NCBI GenBank assembly: GCA_936928855.1
Contig: CAKZHZ010000102.1
Coordinates: 1 to 26,026 of the forward strand
Length of the DNA stretch: 26,026 nucleotides
Direction: 5' to 3'
DNA from: an uncultured Polycyclovorans sp.
GTDB lineage: Bacteria > Pseudomonadota > Gammaproteobacteria > Nevskiales > Nevskiaceae
Shown here: piece by piece, positions 7,830 through 16,738 of the stretch
Numbering within the stretch: position 1 is the stretch's first letter
Layout of the letters: the number at the start of each line of letters is the position of its first letter
Made by a program: the position numbers and the translations under genes
Notes under the pieces: model-generated
Databases searched by the model: none
The model's input: the letters and a program-made list of their open reading frames with translations, nothing else
Told to the model about the DNA's origin: nothing

Positions 7830-9212
7830 GTGAACTCGGTGCACATCACGCAAGACACCCGCCTTCGGGGGCGGCGCGTGCTGGTCGTCGGCCTGGGGCT
7901 GTCGGGCGTGTCTGCGCTGCGGTTCCTGCGGCGGGCCGATGCACAGGTCACGGTGACCGACTCCCGTGCGGCGCCGGCCGGTATCGAGGCGCTGCGCGCG
8001 GCGTTTCCCGACGTGTCTTTCCAGCTCGGGGCCTTTGCCGCGCCCGAGCCGCTGAATCAGTTCGACATGGCCGTGGTGTCGCCGGGGGTGGATCTGCAGG
8101 AACCCTTCGTGCAGGGCCTGGCGGCGGCCGGCGTGCCACTGATCGGCGATGTCGAGCTGTTCGCGCGTGCGCTGGCGGCGCTGCCGCAGCCTCCGAAAGT
8201 GATCGGCATCACCGGCTCCAACGGCAAGAGCACGGTCACCACCCTGGTGGGCGCAATGGCCCGTGCCGCCGGTTGGCGCGTGGCAGTGGGCGGCAATCTG
8301 GGCACACCGGCGCTTGACCTGCTGGCGGAGGATATCGAGCTGTATGTGCTCGAACTGTCGAGCTTCCAGCTCGAAACCACCCGTCATCTGGCCTGCGACG
8401 CCGCGGCCTACCTCAACCTGTCGGAAGACCACCTTGACCGCCACGGCACGATGGCGCGTTACGGCGCCATCAAGGCACGCATTTTCGAAGGGGCGCAGGT
8501 GGCGGTGGTCAACCGTGACGATGCGGCGGTGATGGCGGCGGCTGCGCAGGTGCCGGCCACGACCCGGGTGGTGTCGTTCGGTCTCGATGGTGCCGATCCC
8601 GGGCATTTCGGTGTTGGCATGGAGGGTGGGGAGCTCTGGTTGTGCCGGGGTTCGATGCCGTTGCTGACTCAGGCGCAGCTGCGCATCGCCGGGCTTCACA
8701 ATGCGGCCAACGCGCTGGCGGCGTTGGCACTGGCGGGCGCCGTGGGCGTGCCGGAGCAACACGCGCTGCAGGCCCTGGCCACCTTTGAAGGCCTGCCACA
8801 TCGCTGCCGGCTGGTGCGCGAACTCAACGGCGTCCGCTACATCAATGACAGCAAGGGCACCAATGTCGGATCGACCCTGGCGGCGATCCGCGGACTGCCG
8901 GCACCGATCCACTGGCTGGGCGGCGGGCAGGGCAAGGGGCAGGACTTCTCGCCGCTGGCACCCGCGCTGCGAGACCGCTCCGGTGCCGCCTATGTCTTTG
9001 GCGAGGACGCCGGGCGTCTGGCCGAAGCCTTGGCGGGCGCGGTTCCGGTGACCCTCACGACCGACATGGATGAAGCGCTGGCGGCAGCCCATTCCGCGGC
9101 CACGCCGGGGGGCACCGTGTTGTTGTCGCCGGCGTGTGCCAGTCTGGATCAGTTCCGCAACTACATTGAGCGTGGCGAGTGCTTCGAGCGCGCCGTGGAG
9201 GCCCTGGCATGA
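7830..9212 (+). CDS. murD: UDP-MurNAc-L-alanine:D-glutamate ligase MurD
   Basis: MurD adds D-glutamate to UDP-MurNAc-L-alanine. The GTG start at 7830 gives 460 residues (E. coli 438) and is preceded by AGGAG at 7817-7821 with 8 nt spacing, which fixes the start in this otherwise overlapping operon. An N-terminal Rossmann-like domain (RVLVVGLGLSGVSALRFL) is followed by the ATP-binding P-loop GITGSNGKST at 126-135, the segment LELSSFQLE, and a C-terminal domain with NDSKGTN. It ends in an ATGA overlap with ftsW. The frame is open well upstream inside mraY, but that is coincidental. Confidence 0.96.
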   Translation: MNSVHITQDTRLRGRRVLVVGLGLSGVSALRFLRRADAQVTVTDSRAAPAGIEALRAAFPDVSFQLGAFAAPEPLNQFDMAVVSPGVDLQEPFVQGLAAAGVPLIGDVELFARALAALPQPPKVIGITGSNGKSTVTTLVGAMARAAGWRVAVGGNLGTPALDLLAEDIELYVLELSSFQLETTRHLACDAAAYLNLSEDHLDRHGTMARYGAIKARIFEGAQVAVVNRDDAAVMAAAAQVPATTRVVSFGLDGADPGHFGVGMEGGELWLCRGSMPLLTQAQLRIAGLHNAANALAALALAGAVGVPEQHALQALATFEGLPHRCRLVRELNGVRYINDSKGTNVGSTLAAIRGLPAPIHWLGGGQGKGQDFSPLAPALRDRSGAAYVFGEDAGRLAEALAGAVPVTLTTDMDEALAAAHSAATPGGTVLLSPACASLDQFRNYIERGECFERAVEALA

Positions 9213-10378
9213 GCTCTGTACTGGCCGGCCTCGCGGTCCCCATGCGCCTGCCGCGACTGCGGTATGGCGCTGACAGTGCCCTGCTGCTGGCGGTCGGGGC
9301 GCTGCTGCTGTGGGGCCTGATCATGGTGGTGTCGGCCTCGGTGGCACACGCCGAGAAGGACTACCAGGATCCCTACTATTTCTTCTGGCGCCAGCTGGTC
9401 TTCATCGGCCTGGGGGGCATGGTGGCGTTCGCCCTGTACTGTCTGCCCATGCGGCTGTGGGAGCAGAGTGGTTGGCTGCTGCTCGGTTTTGCGCTGATGC
9501 TGCTGGTGCTGGTGCTGATCCCCGGTATCGGGGTCGAAGTGAACTACTCCCGGCGCTGGCTCAACCTGCCCGGGATTCGCGTGCAGGCTTCGGAGCCGGC
9601 GCGACTGGCCCTGATCATGTACCTGGCGGGGTACATCGTGCGGCGGCAGCTGGACGTGCAGCACAGTTTCAAGGGGCTCGCCAAGCCCGTGCTGTTGCTG
9701 GTGGTGCCGGCCGTGCTGCTGCTGGCGGAGCCGGATTTCGGCGCCACCGCCATCCTGTTCGGCGTGGCGTTTCTGATGCTGTTCATGGGCGGCGCGCCGG
9801 TGACCTACTACCTGGGCCTGACCAGCCTTGCCGCGGTCGGGTTGGCGGCGGTGGCGATGATGGAAAGCTACCGCATGCGGCGCATTCTCAGCTTCACCGA
9901 TCCCTGGGCGGACGTCGAAAACGGGGGCTGGCAGCTTGCGCAGTCGCTGATCGCGGTGGGCCGCGGCGAATGGACCGGTGTCGGGCTGGGCAACAGCGTT
10001 CAGAAGCTGCTGTATCTGCCCGAGATGCACACCGATTTCATCTTCGCGATTCTGGCTGAAGAGTTCGGCCTGTTCGGCGTGGTGGCGCTGCTGGCCCTGT
10101 TTGCCGTGGTCATCTGGCGGGGCTTCGCCATTGCCCGCGCAGCCGAGCAGCGTGAGGCCCGGTTCTCCGCCTACCTCTGCTACGGCCTGACGGGCTGGAT
10201 CGGCCTGCAGGCGCTGATCAACCTGTGCGTCAACATGGGCCTGCTGCCGACCAAGGGGCTGACCCTGCCGCTGATGTCCTATGGCGGCTCGTCGTTGATC
10301 ACGGTGCTGGCGATGATCGGCCTGATCCTGCGCGTCGACCACGAGAATCGTGCGTCGGCGAAGGAGCGGGTGCGATGA
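9209..10378 (+). CDS. ftsW: Septal peptidoglycan glycosyltransferase FtsW
   Basis: FtsW is the SEDS-family polymerase that builds septal glycan strands from lipid II, working with FtsI. The 389-residue protein (ATG 9209, overlapping the murD stop) is a polytopic membrane protein with about ten helices. Signature segments are EPARLALIMYLAGY, the large periplasmic loop with YLPEMHTDFIFAILAEEFG, and the FtsW/RodA/SpoVE signature NMGLLPTKGLTLPLMSYGGS. The loop aspartate D276 (in HTDF) corresponds to the catalytic Asp mapped in RodA/FtsW. It sits between murD and murG as in other proteobacteria. An alternative ATG at 9179 inside murD is unlikely. Confidence 0.96.
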   Translation: MSSVLAGLAVPMRLPRLRYGADSALLLAVGALLLWGLIMVVSASVAHAEKDYQDPYYFFWRQLVFIGLGGMVAFALYCLPMRLWEQSGWLLLGFALMLLVLVLIPGIGVEVNYSRRWLNLPGIRVQASEPARLALIMYLAGYIVRRQLDVQHSFKGLAKPVLLLVVPAVLLLAEPDFGATAILFGVAFLMLFMGGAPVTYYLGLTSLAAVGLAAVAMMESYRMRRILSFTDPWADVENGGWQLAQSLIAVGRGEWTGVGLGNSVQKLLYLPEMHTDFIFAILAEEFGLFGVVALLALFAVVIWRGFAIARAAEQREARFSAYLCYGLTGWIGLQALINLCVNMGLLPTKGLTLPLMSYGGSSLITVLAMIGLILRVDHENRASAKERVR

Positions 10379-11433
10379 AAGTCCTCATCGCAGCGGGTGG
10401 CACCGGCGGCCACGTCTATCCCGCACTGGCGGTTGCCGAGCGCCTGCGCGAGCGCGCCCATGAGGTGGTCTGGCTGGGAAACCCCGACAGTTTCGAATCG
10501 CGCGCCATCGGGGCGGCGGGTCTGCCCTTCCGTGAAGTGCGCATCCGGGGCCTCCGGGGCAATGGGCTTGCGGGCTGGTTGCTGGCGCCGCTGGCGCTGT
10601 GGCGCGCCATCCGTGCTGCGCTGCGTGTGTTGGCCGAGGAACGGCCGGGTGTGGTGCTGGGAATGGGGGGTTTCGTTGCCGGGCCGGCCGGCATTGCGGC
10701 CTGGCTGCGCCGCACGCCGCTGGTCATTCATGAGCAGAACGCCCGTGCAGGGCTGACCAACCGGGCCCTGGCCCGGCTGGCCCGACGCCGTCTGCAGGGG
10801 TTCGCCGGGGCGCTTGCGCGCGGTGAGACCGTGGGCAATCCGGTGCGCGCAGCCGTTGCCGCGCTGCCGCCGCCGGACGAACGTTTCGCCGGCCGTGAGG
10901 GGCCCCTCCGGATTCTCGTCCTTGGCGGCAGTCAGGGCGCGCGCGCGCTCAACGAACGGATGCCGGAGGCGTTGGCGCTGCTGCCCGCCGAGCAGCGGCC
11001 GCAGGTTCGGCATCAGGGCGGTCGCTCCCTCGATCTTGCGCGTGCGGCCTATGCCAAGGCCGGCGTGGCGGCGGAGCTGACCGCGTTCATCGACGACATG
11101 GCGGCGGCCTACGCCTGGGCGGATGCCGTGGTGTGCCGGGCGGGAGCCTCCACCGTCGCCGAGCTGTCGGCAGCCGGGCTGGGTGGCCTGCTGGTGCCGT
11201 TCCCCTTCGCGGTGGACGACCATCAGACCGCCAACGCGGCCGCGCTGGTCGCGGTGGGTGCTGCCCGCTGCGAGCAGGAGGCGGATCTGGACGTGCAGGG
11301 GCTGGCCGACTGGCTGGCAGGGCTGCAGCGCCCGGCGTTGCAGGCGGCCGCAACGGCAGCCCGCGCTGCAGCGCGGGTCGAGGCGACGGATCACATCGTC
11401 GCGGTGCTCGAGTCCGAAGGAGGCAAGCAATGA
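10375..11433 (+). CDS. murG: UDP-GlcNAc:lipid I N-acetylglucosaminyltransferase MurG
   Basis: MurG is a GT28-family peripheral membrane enzyme that adds GlcNAc to lipid I, giving lipid II on the cytoplasmic face. The product has 352 residues (E. coli 355). The N-terminal glycine-rich loop is AGGTGGHVYPALA at about 7-19, followed by HEQNARAGLTN. The C-terminal UDP-GlcNAc domain begins LVLGGSQGARALNE and carries CRAGASTVAELSAAG and PFPFAVDDHQTANA, with the acceptor-side residues typical of the family. The start overlaps the ftsW stop and the end overlaps murC (both ATGA). Confidence 0.97.
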   Translation: MKVLIAAGGTGGHVYPALAVAERLRERAHEVVWLGNPDSFESRAIGAAGLPFREVRIRGLRGNGLAGWLLAPLALWRAIRAALRVLAEERPGVVLGMGGFVAGPAGIAAWLRRTPLVIHEQNARAGLTNRALARLARRRLQGFAGALARGETVGNPVRAAVAALPPPDERFAGREGPLRILVLGGSQGARALNERMPEALALLPAEQRPQVRHQGGRSLDLARAAYAKAGVAAELTAFIDDMAAAYAWADAVVCRAGASTVAELSAAGLGGLLVPFPFAVDDHQTANAAALVAVGAARCEQEADLDVQGLADWLAGLQRPALQAAATAARAAARVEATDHIVAVLESEGGKQ

Positions 11434-12863
11434 TCCGGGACAGCGGGCTGCCACAGCTGATGCGTACACCGATGCGCCGGATCCGCCGGATCCACCTGCT
11501 GGGAATCGGCGGCTCCGGCATGGCCGGCATCGCCGAGGTGCTGGTCAACCTCGGCTACACCGTGACCGGGACCGACCTCAAGCAGAGCGCCGCGACGGAA
11601 CGCCTGCAGGCGCTCGGTGCCACCATCTTCCTCGGACACGATGCAGCGCACACGGCGGGCGCCGATGCGGTCGTGGTGTCCACGGCGGTGAGCCGCGACA
11701 ACCCTGAGCTGGTGTATGCGCGTGAGCACCGCATCCCGGTCGTGCGTCGCGCCGAGATGCTCGCCGAGCTGATGCGCTTCCGCTACGGCGTGGCGATCGC
11801 CGGGACGCATGGCAAGACCACGACCACCAGCCTGGTCGCCAGTGTGCTGGCCGAAGCCGGGCTCGATCCCACCTACGTGATCGGCGGCAAACTCAAGAGT
11901 GCCGGCGCCAACGCCCGGCTGGGCGAGGGCGCGTGTCTGGTCGCCGAGGCCGACGAAAGCGATGCCTCGTTCCTGCATCTGACGCCGATGCTGGCGGCGG
12001 TCACCAATATCGATGCGGATCACCTCGAAACCTATGGCGGGGATTTCCAGCGCCTGCGCAACACGTTTCTGGAATTTCTCCACCGCCTGCCGTTCTACGG
12101 TCTGGCGGTGCTCTGCATCGACGATCCCGAGGTGCGTGCACTCCTGCCCAGGATCGGCCGGCCGGTGATCACCTACGGGTTTTCCGGCGATGCCGATGTC
12201 CGTGCCTCGGCCCTCAAGGCCAGTGGCACCGGCAGTGATTTCACCGCGCGTCTGGCGGACGGTCAGACCGCCGACTTCCACGTCAACCTGCCGGGGCGGC
12301 ACAACGTGCAGAACGCGCTGGTGGCCTTGGCCATCGGGCACGAGCTGGGCGCCGATATCGAGGCCATGCAGCGGGCGTTGCGGGGGTTTGCCGGTGTCGG
12401 GCGCCGCTGCGAGACGCATGGGAGTTTTGCGCTGCCGCAGGGTTGCATCGAGCTGGTCGATGATTACGGGCATCATCCCCGTGAGATCGCCGCCACCTTC
12501 GAGGCGCTGCGTGCGGCCTGGCCGGATCGCCGTCTGGTGGTGGTGTTCCAGCCGCACCGCTACACCCGCACGCGCGACCTGTTTGACGATTTCACCACCA
12601 TCCTGGCCGAGGCTGACGCGCTGGTGCTGACCGACGTGTACGCCGCCGGGGAGGCACCGATCGAAGGCGCCGACAGCCGCGCACTCGCGCGCGGCATCCG
12701 CGCCCGGGGCCGGGTTGAACCGGTGCTGGTGCGCAGTGTTGCGGAAGTGCCGGACACCCTGATGCCCCTGTTGCGGGAAGGCGATGTCGTGCTCACGCTC
12801 GGCGCGGGTGACGTCGGTGGCCTGCCTGCGATGTTGGTGCGCCGTTTCGGGGAGGGCGCATGA
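11430..12863 (+). CDS. murC: UDP-N-acetylmuramate:L-alanine ligase MurC
   Basis: MurC adds the first amino acid, L-alanine, to UDP-MurNAc. The 477-residue protein has an N-terminal UDP-binding Rossmann fold (IHLLGIGGSGMAGIAEVL), the P-loop GTHGKTTTT at 125-133, the EADESDASF segment, and a C-terminal domain with DDYGHHPREI and FQPHRYTRTRDL. A very good ribosome binding site, AAGGAGG at 11417-11423 with 6 nt spacing, supports the ATG at 11430, which overlaps the murG stop. Compared with homologues the N-terminus carries a short basic leader before the fold, and internal Met codons at 11460 and 11472 are weaker alternatives. Confidence 0.97.
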   Translation: MIRDSGLPQLMRTPMRRIRRIHLLGIGGSGMAGIAEVLVNLGYTVTGTDLKQSAATERLQALGATIFLGHDAAHTAGADAVVVSTAVSRDNPELVYAREHRIPVVRRAEMLAELMRFRYGVAIAGTHGKTTTTSLVASVLAEAGLDPTYVIGGKLKSAGANARLGEGACLVAEADESDASFLHLTPMLAAVTNIDADHLETYGGDFQRLRNTFLEFLHRLPFYGLAVLCIDDPEVRALLPRIGRPVITYGFSGDADVRASALKASGTGSDFTARLADGQTADFHVNLPGRHNVQNALVALAIGHELGADIEAMQRALRGFAGVGRRCETHGSFALPQGCIELVDDYGHHPREIAATFEALRAAWPDRRLVVVFQPHRYTRTRDLFDDFTTILAEADALVLTDVYAAGEAPIEGADSRALARGIRARGRVEPVLVRSVAEVPDTLMPLLREGDVVLTLGAGDVGGLPAMLVRRFGEGA

Positions 12864-13789
12864 ACGCCGTGCCGTTGAGCCGCCCGCAATCCGGCTTCGA
12901 AGGCCTGCGCGGCACCCTGCGCGAGCATCTGCCCCTGGCGCCATTCACCTCCTGGCGTGTCGGCGGTCCCGCCCTGCGCTACTACCAGCCCGCAGACCGC
13001 GACGACCTGATCACCTTCGTGCGTCAGCTGCCGGCGGCGGAACCGGTGTTGTGGCTCGGGCTGGGCAGCAACCTGCTGGTGCGCGATGGCGGTTGGCCGG
13101 GCACGGTGATTCATCTCCATGGTGCCCTCGACCGCCTGAGCGTGCCGGCGACCGGCGATGGGGCGCCGGTGGTGGCCGAGGCCGGAGTGCATTGCGCCCG
13201 TCTGGCCAAGCAGGTGCGCGCGGGAGCGCTGGCCGGGTTGGGATTCATGGCCGGCATCCCCGGCACGGTTGGGGGCGCACTGGCCATGAATGCCGGCGCC
13301 TGGGGTGGGGAGACCTGGCCGGTGGTCCGCCGGGCGGAGCTGCTGATGCGCGATGGTGAGACCCGCTGGATCACGCCAGCCGATCTGGAGTGGGGATATC
13401 GCCATGTGCAGCTGCCGGTGGACGCGCTGGGGTTCCTCTGCGCCGAGTTCAACGTGCGTCCCGATATCGACGGCGAGGACGCCCGCGCCACGCGCGAGAG
13501 CCTGGCGCAGCGCAAGGCCACCCAGCCGGTGGGCAAGCCCACGGCCGGGTCCACCTTCCGCAACCCGCCCGGCGATCATGCCGCCCGGCTGATCGAATCC
13601 TGCGGTCTCAAGGGCCATCGGGTCGGCGGCGCTTCGGTGTCGACCTTGCATGCCAATTTCCTGCTCACCGAGGACGGTGCCACGGCACAGGACGTCGAGC
13701 AGCTGATCGCATTCATCCGCGCAACGGTGGCCCAGCGGACCGGCATCGCCCTGGTCCCTGAGGTGAAGATCGTGGGCGGTGCCACATGA
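12860..13789 (+). CDS. murB: UDP-N-acetylenolpyruvoylglucosamine reductase MurB, type II-like
   Basis: MurB is an FAD-dependent enzyme that reduces UDP-GlcNAc-enolpyruvate to UDP-MurNAc with NADPH. The product has 309 residues, short like the type II enzymes of Bacillus and Staphylococcus rather than the ~340-residue type I enzyme of E. coli. FAD-domain motifs are FTSWRVGGPA, LGLGSNLLVRDGG and AGIPGTVGGALAMNAGAWGG; the proton-donor serine is S231 in GSTFRNP. The C-terminal segment with GASVSTLHANF completes the fold. ATGA overlaps bind it to murC upstream and ddl downstream, and GGGGAGGG at 12849-12856 is the likely Shine-Dalgarno. E. coli and Pseudomonas carry murB outside the cluster. Confidence 0.96.
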   Translation: MNAVPLSRPQSGFEGLRGTLREHLPLAPFTSWRVGGPALRYYQPADRDDLITFVRQLPAAEPVLWLGLGSNLLVRDGGWPGTVIHLHGALDRLSVPATGDGAPVVAEAGVHCARLAKQVRAGALAGLGFMAGIPGTVGGALAMNAGAWGGETWPVVRRAELLMRDGETRWITPADLEWGYRHVQLPVDALGFLCAEFNVRPDIDGEDARATRESLAQRKATQPVGKPTAGSTFRNPPGDHAARLIESCGLKGHRVGGASVSTLHANFLLTEDGATAQDVEQLIAFIRATVAQRTGIALVPEVKIVGGAT

Positions 13790-14757
13790 TGCCGGCGCAG
13801 GCAGCCTATCCGCATGTACCAGGGCCGCAGGCCTTCGGACGGGTGGCGGTGCTGATGGGCGGCTGGTCGTCCGAACGCGAGGTGTCGCTGCAGAGTGGTG
13901 CGACGGTGGTCGCGGCGCTGCGTGGCGAAGGGCTGGATGTGCTGGCAGTCGATATCCGGACAGCACAGGACCTGTTCGCCTTGCCGGAGCAAGGCGTGAC
14001 GCGGGTGTTCAACGTGCTGCATGGCACCGGTGGCGAGGACGGCACGGTGCAGGCGGTGCTCGACCTGCTGGGCCTGCCGTACCCGGGCTGCGGGGTGCTG
14101 GCCTCGGCGCTGGCGATGGACAAGCTGCAGACCAAGCGCCTGTGGCGCGCCGAGAATATTCCCACTGCGGACTGGCGGTGTGTTGATTCGCTCGATGAGC
14201 TGACGGCCGCCGCAACGGTCTTCGGCTATCCGCTGATCGTCAAACCGGCGGCCGATGGTTCCAGCGTCGGGATCAGCAAGGTCACCACGCCGGCCGACCT
14301 GCCGGCCGCATGGGCGGCTGCCCGCGGGGATGCTGAACGGGGGCGGGTGGTGCTGGCGGAGCGCTTCGTCGCTGGCGGTGAATACACCTGCGCCATCATC
14401 GGCGACCAGGCCCTGCCGATCATCCGGATCGAGCCCGACGGCGAGTTCTACGACTATCACGCCAAGTACGTTTCGGAGCAGACGCGGTACCACTGTCCCG
14501 CAGGCTTGCCCTCCGCCGTCGAGGCCGAGCTGCAGGCGCTGTGCCTGCGGGCATTTGCGGTGATCGGAGCCCAAGGCTGGGGGCGGGTCGATTTCATGAT
14601 GGGCGCGGACCACCGGCCCGCGCTGCTCGAGGTCAACACGCTGCCGGGCATGACGTCGCATTCGTTGGTGCCCCTGGCGGCACGCGCCGCTGGTATCGAG
14701 GTGGGGGCGTTGTGCCGGCAACTGCTGGCCACCACCCTGCCCGGGGCCTGGAGGTGA
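13786..14757 (+). CDS. ddl: D-alanine:D-alanine ligase
   Basis: Ddl is an ATP-grasp enzyme that makes the D-Ala-D-Ala dipeptide used by MurF. The 323-residue product opens, after a variable leader, with VAVLMGGWSSEREVSLQSG. It contains VLHGTGGEDGTVQ, LGLPYPGCGVLASALAMDK, the ATP-grasp lysine region PLIVKPAADGSSVGISK, the omega-loop YHAKY, and the metal-binding LEVNTLPGMTSHSL. Nothing suggests D-lactate or D-serine specificity: the tyrosine of the KY motif typical of D-Ala ligases is kept. The ATG at 13786 overlaps the murB stop; an adjacent ATG at 13789 is in the same frame. Confidence 0.96.
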   Translation: MMPAQAAYPHVPGPQAFGRVAVLMGGWSSEREVSLQSGATVVAALRGEGLDVLAVDIRTAQDLFALPEQGVTRVFNVLHGTGGEDGTVQAVLDLLGLPYPGCGVLASALAMDKLQTKRLWRAENIPTADWRCVDSLDELTAAATVFGYPLIVKPAADGSSVGISKVTTPADLPAAWAAARGDAERGRVVLAERFVAGGEYTCAIIGDQALPIIRIEPDGEFYDYHAKYVSEQTRYHCPAGLPSAVEAELQALCLRAFAVIGAQGWGRVDFMMGADHRPALLEVNTLPGMTSHSLVPLAARAAGIEVGALCRQLLATTLPGAWR

Positions 14758-14768
14758 GCGCACTCGTC

Positions 14769-15506
14769 ATGGACATGCCCAGCGCCCCCTTCGTGGCACC
14801 CGAACGCCTCCGCACTGCAGGTGCGGTGATGCTGTCGCTGTTTGCCCTCGCCGTGGCCCTGTGGATGGCCGCGCAGCAGACGGCGCGGCCAGTGGCACAC
14901 CTCAGCGTGAGCGGGGGCGGTCAGCGGGTCACGGCGGCGGATATCCGGTTGGCCCTGTCCGAAGACCTGCAGGGCCCGATCAGTCGGCTCAACCTGGGGG
15001 CCCTGCAGCATCAGGTGCTGGCGCTGCCCTGGGTGGCGCGGGCGCGGGTGGAGCGGGTCTGGCCAGACGGTGTGCATGTCCGCGTCTGGGAGCGGGTGCC
15101 GATGGCGCGTTGGGGTAGCGGTGCGCTGCTGGACACCACAGCGGCGACCTTTTCGCCGCGTCCGTCCGAAGTGCCTCCGGGCCTGCCGCAGCTGGATGGC
15201 CCAAGCGGTGCCGAGGCGGAAGTGATGCAGCGCTATCTGGGCCTGGCCGAATCAGTGGCCGAGGCCGGGCTGGAACTCAGTGGTCTGTCGCTGGATGTGC
15301 GCGGTGAATGGGTCGGGCGCGTGGCGCCCGGCGTTCCGGTGCGTTTCGGCCGGGTGGATCCGCTGTCGCGGGTCGCGGTTCTCAACGGTCCGGTGGCGCG
15401 TGTCACCACCGGCCGACTCAGCGAGGTCGAGCGCATCGACCTCCGCTACACCAATGGTTTCGCGGTGCGCTGGCGTACCTCCGCGGCGGACCAGGGAGCA
15501 CAGTAA
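14769..15506 (+). CDS. ftsQ: Cell division protein FtsQ
   Basis: FtsQ is a bitopic inner-membrane protein, the hub of the FtsQLB subcomplex, linking early and late divisome proteins. From ATG 14769 it has 245 residues. It consists of a short cytoplasmic tail, one membrane helix at about 16-36, a POTRA domain that includes RVTAADIRLALSE and LPWVARARVERVWPDGVHVRV, then the beta domain ending near the C-terminus (RIDLRYTNGFAVRW). The start is uncertain. GTG 14754 would give a GTGA overlap with ddl, like other junctions here, and five more residues. ATG 14769 can use the long SD-like GGAGGTGA at 14750-14757, although the spacing is long. The stop overlaps the ftsA ATG by one base (TAATG). Confidence 0.93.
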   Translation: MDMPSAPFVAPERLRTAGAVMLSLFALAVALWMAAQQTARPVAHLSVSGGGQRVTAADIRLALSEDLQGPISRLNLGALQHQVLALPWVARARVERVWPDGVHVRVWERVPMARWGSGALLDTTAATFSPRPSEVPPGLPQLDGPSGAEAEVMQRYLGLAESVAEAGLELSGLSLDVRGEWVGRVAPGVPVRFGRVDPLSRVAVLNGPVARVTTGRLSEVERIDLRYTNGFAVRWRTSAADQGAQ

Positions 15507-16738
15507 TGCCAAGACGTGAAGATCGTGAACTGCTGGTGGGGCTCGATATCGGGACCTCGAAGTGCGTGGCTGTCATCGGCCAGGTGATGCCGGAAGGCGA
15601 AGTGGAAGTCGTGGGCGAGGCCACCGCCCCCAATCGCGGCGTCAACCGTGGTGATGTGGTCAACATCGATGCCACCGTCCAGGCCATCCGCCGCGCGGTG
15701 GAAAACGCCGAGCAGATGGCCGGTTGCCGGGCGCAGTCAGTGCATGTCGGGATGTCCGGCACCCATCTGCAAAGCCGTAACTCCACCGGGGTGGCGCCGG
15801 TGCGGGGGCGGGAGGTGACGCAAAAGGACGTGGAAAGCGTGATTGATGCCGCCCGCGCCGTCCTGATCCCGGCGGATCAACGCATCCTGCACGTGATTCC
15901 GCAGGAATACATGGTGGATGGTCGCGACGGGATTCACGAGCCGGTTGGCATGTTCGGGGTGCGTCTTGAGGCCCGTGTGCACATGATCTGCGGTTCCGAA
16001 TCGGCCCAACTGAACATTCGCAAGTGCGTCGAAAACTGCGAGTTGACGCTCGATCAGCTGATCGTGCCCCACCTCGCGGCCAGCGAGGCGGTGTTGTTGC
16101 CGGAGGAAAAATCGCTGGGCGTGTGCATGGTCGACCTTGGTGCCGGCACCGCCGACCTGGCGGTTTTCAAGGGCGGCGCGGTGCGGCACACGGCGGTGCT
16201 GGCCCTGGGGGGCAACCTGGTCACCAACGACATTTCGGTGGCTTTTCGCACGCCGCACCTGTTTGCCGAGGAAATCAAGATCGCCTACGGCTGTGCACTG
16301 CCGGAGATGGTGCCGGCAGGGGAGGTCATCGAGGTGCGGGGAGTCGGCGACGGGCCGGTTCGGCAGTTGTCGCGGCACACCCTTGCCGAGGTTATCCGCC
16401 CCCGTTACGAGGAGATCTTCAGATTCCTGCGCAAGGAACTGCACCGCTCCGAAACCTACGACATGGTCGCGGGCGGTGGCGTCGTGCTGACCGGTGGCGC
16501 CAGCGCCATGCCGGGGATTCAGGAGCTGGCCGAGTCGGTATTCGAAGTGCCGGTTCGGATCGGCCTGCCACAGAACATCCGTGGCCTCAATGAGCGGGCG
16601 CGCGATCCGGCCTATGCCACGGCGGTGGGATTGCTGATGTACGGACACCGTGAAATGCCGCGGCGGGAGCTGGGTGGCGAGCGGCATGCGGGCTACTGGG
16701 TCCGGCGCGTAAAGGACTGGGTCGCCGGTAATTTTTAG
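15506..16738 (+). CDS. ftsA: Cell division protein FtsA
   Basis: FtsA is an actin-like ATPase that tethers FtsZ to the membrane and signals to FtsWI. The product has 410 residues (E. coli 420). The phosphate-1 motif is GLDIGTSKCVAVIG near the N-terminus, the second nucleotide motif is MVDLGAGTADLAVF, and the adenosine-binding region is GGGVVLTGGAS. The C-terminus ends in an amphipathic membrane-targeting helix (YWVRRVKDWVAGNF), as expected. AGGGAG at 15493-15498 with 7 nt spacing supports ATG 15506, which overlaps the ftsQ stop by one base. It is the last gene of the overlapping run; the ftsZ spacer follows. Confidence 0.97.
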   Translation: MPRREDRELLVGLDIGTSKCVAVIGQVMPEGEVEVVGEATAPNRGVNRGDVVNIDATVQAIRRAVENAEQMAGCRAQSVHVGMSGTHLQSRNSTGVAPVRGREVTQKDVESVIDAARAVLIPADQRILHVIPQEYMVDGRDGIHEPVGMFGVRLEARVHMICGSESAQLNIRKCVENCELTLDQLIVPHLAASEAVLLPEEKSLGVCMVDLGAGTADLAVFKGGAVRHTAVLALGGNLVTNDISVAFRTPHLFAEEIKIAYGCALPEMVPAGEVIEVRGVGDGPVRQLSRHTLAEVIRPRYEEIFRFLRKELHRSETYDMVAGGGVVLTGGASAMPGIQELAESVFEVPVRIGLPQNIRGLNERARDPAYATAVGLLMYGHREMPRRELGGERHAGYWVRRVKDWVAGNF

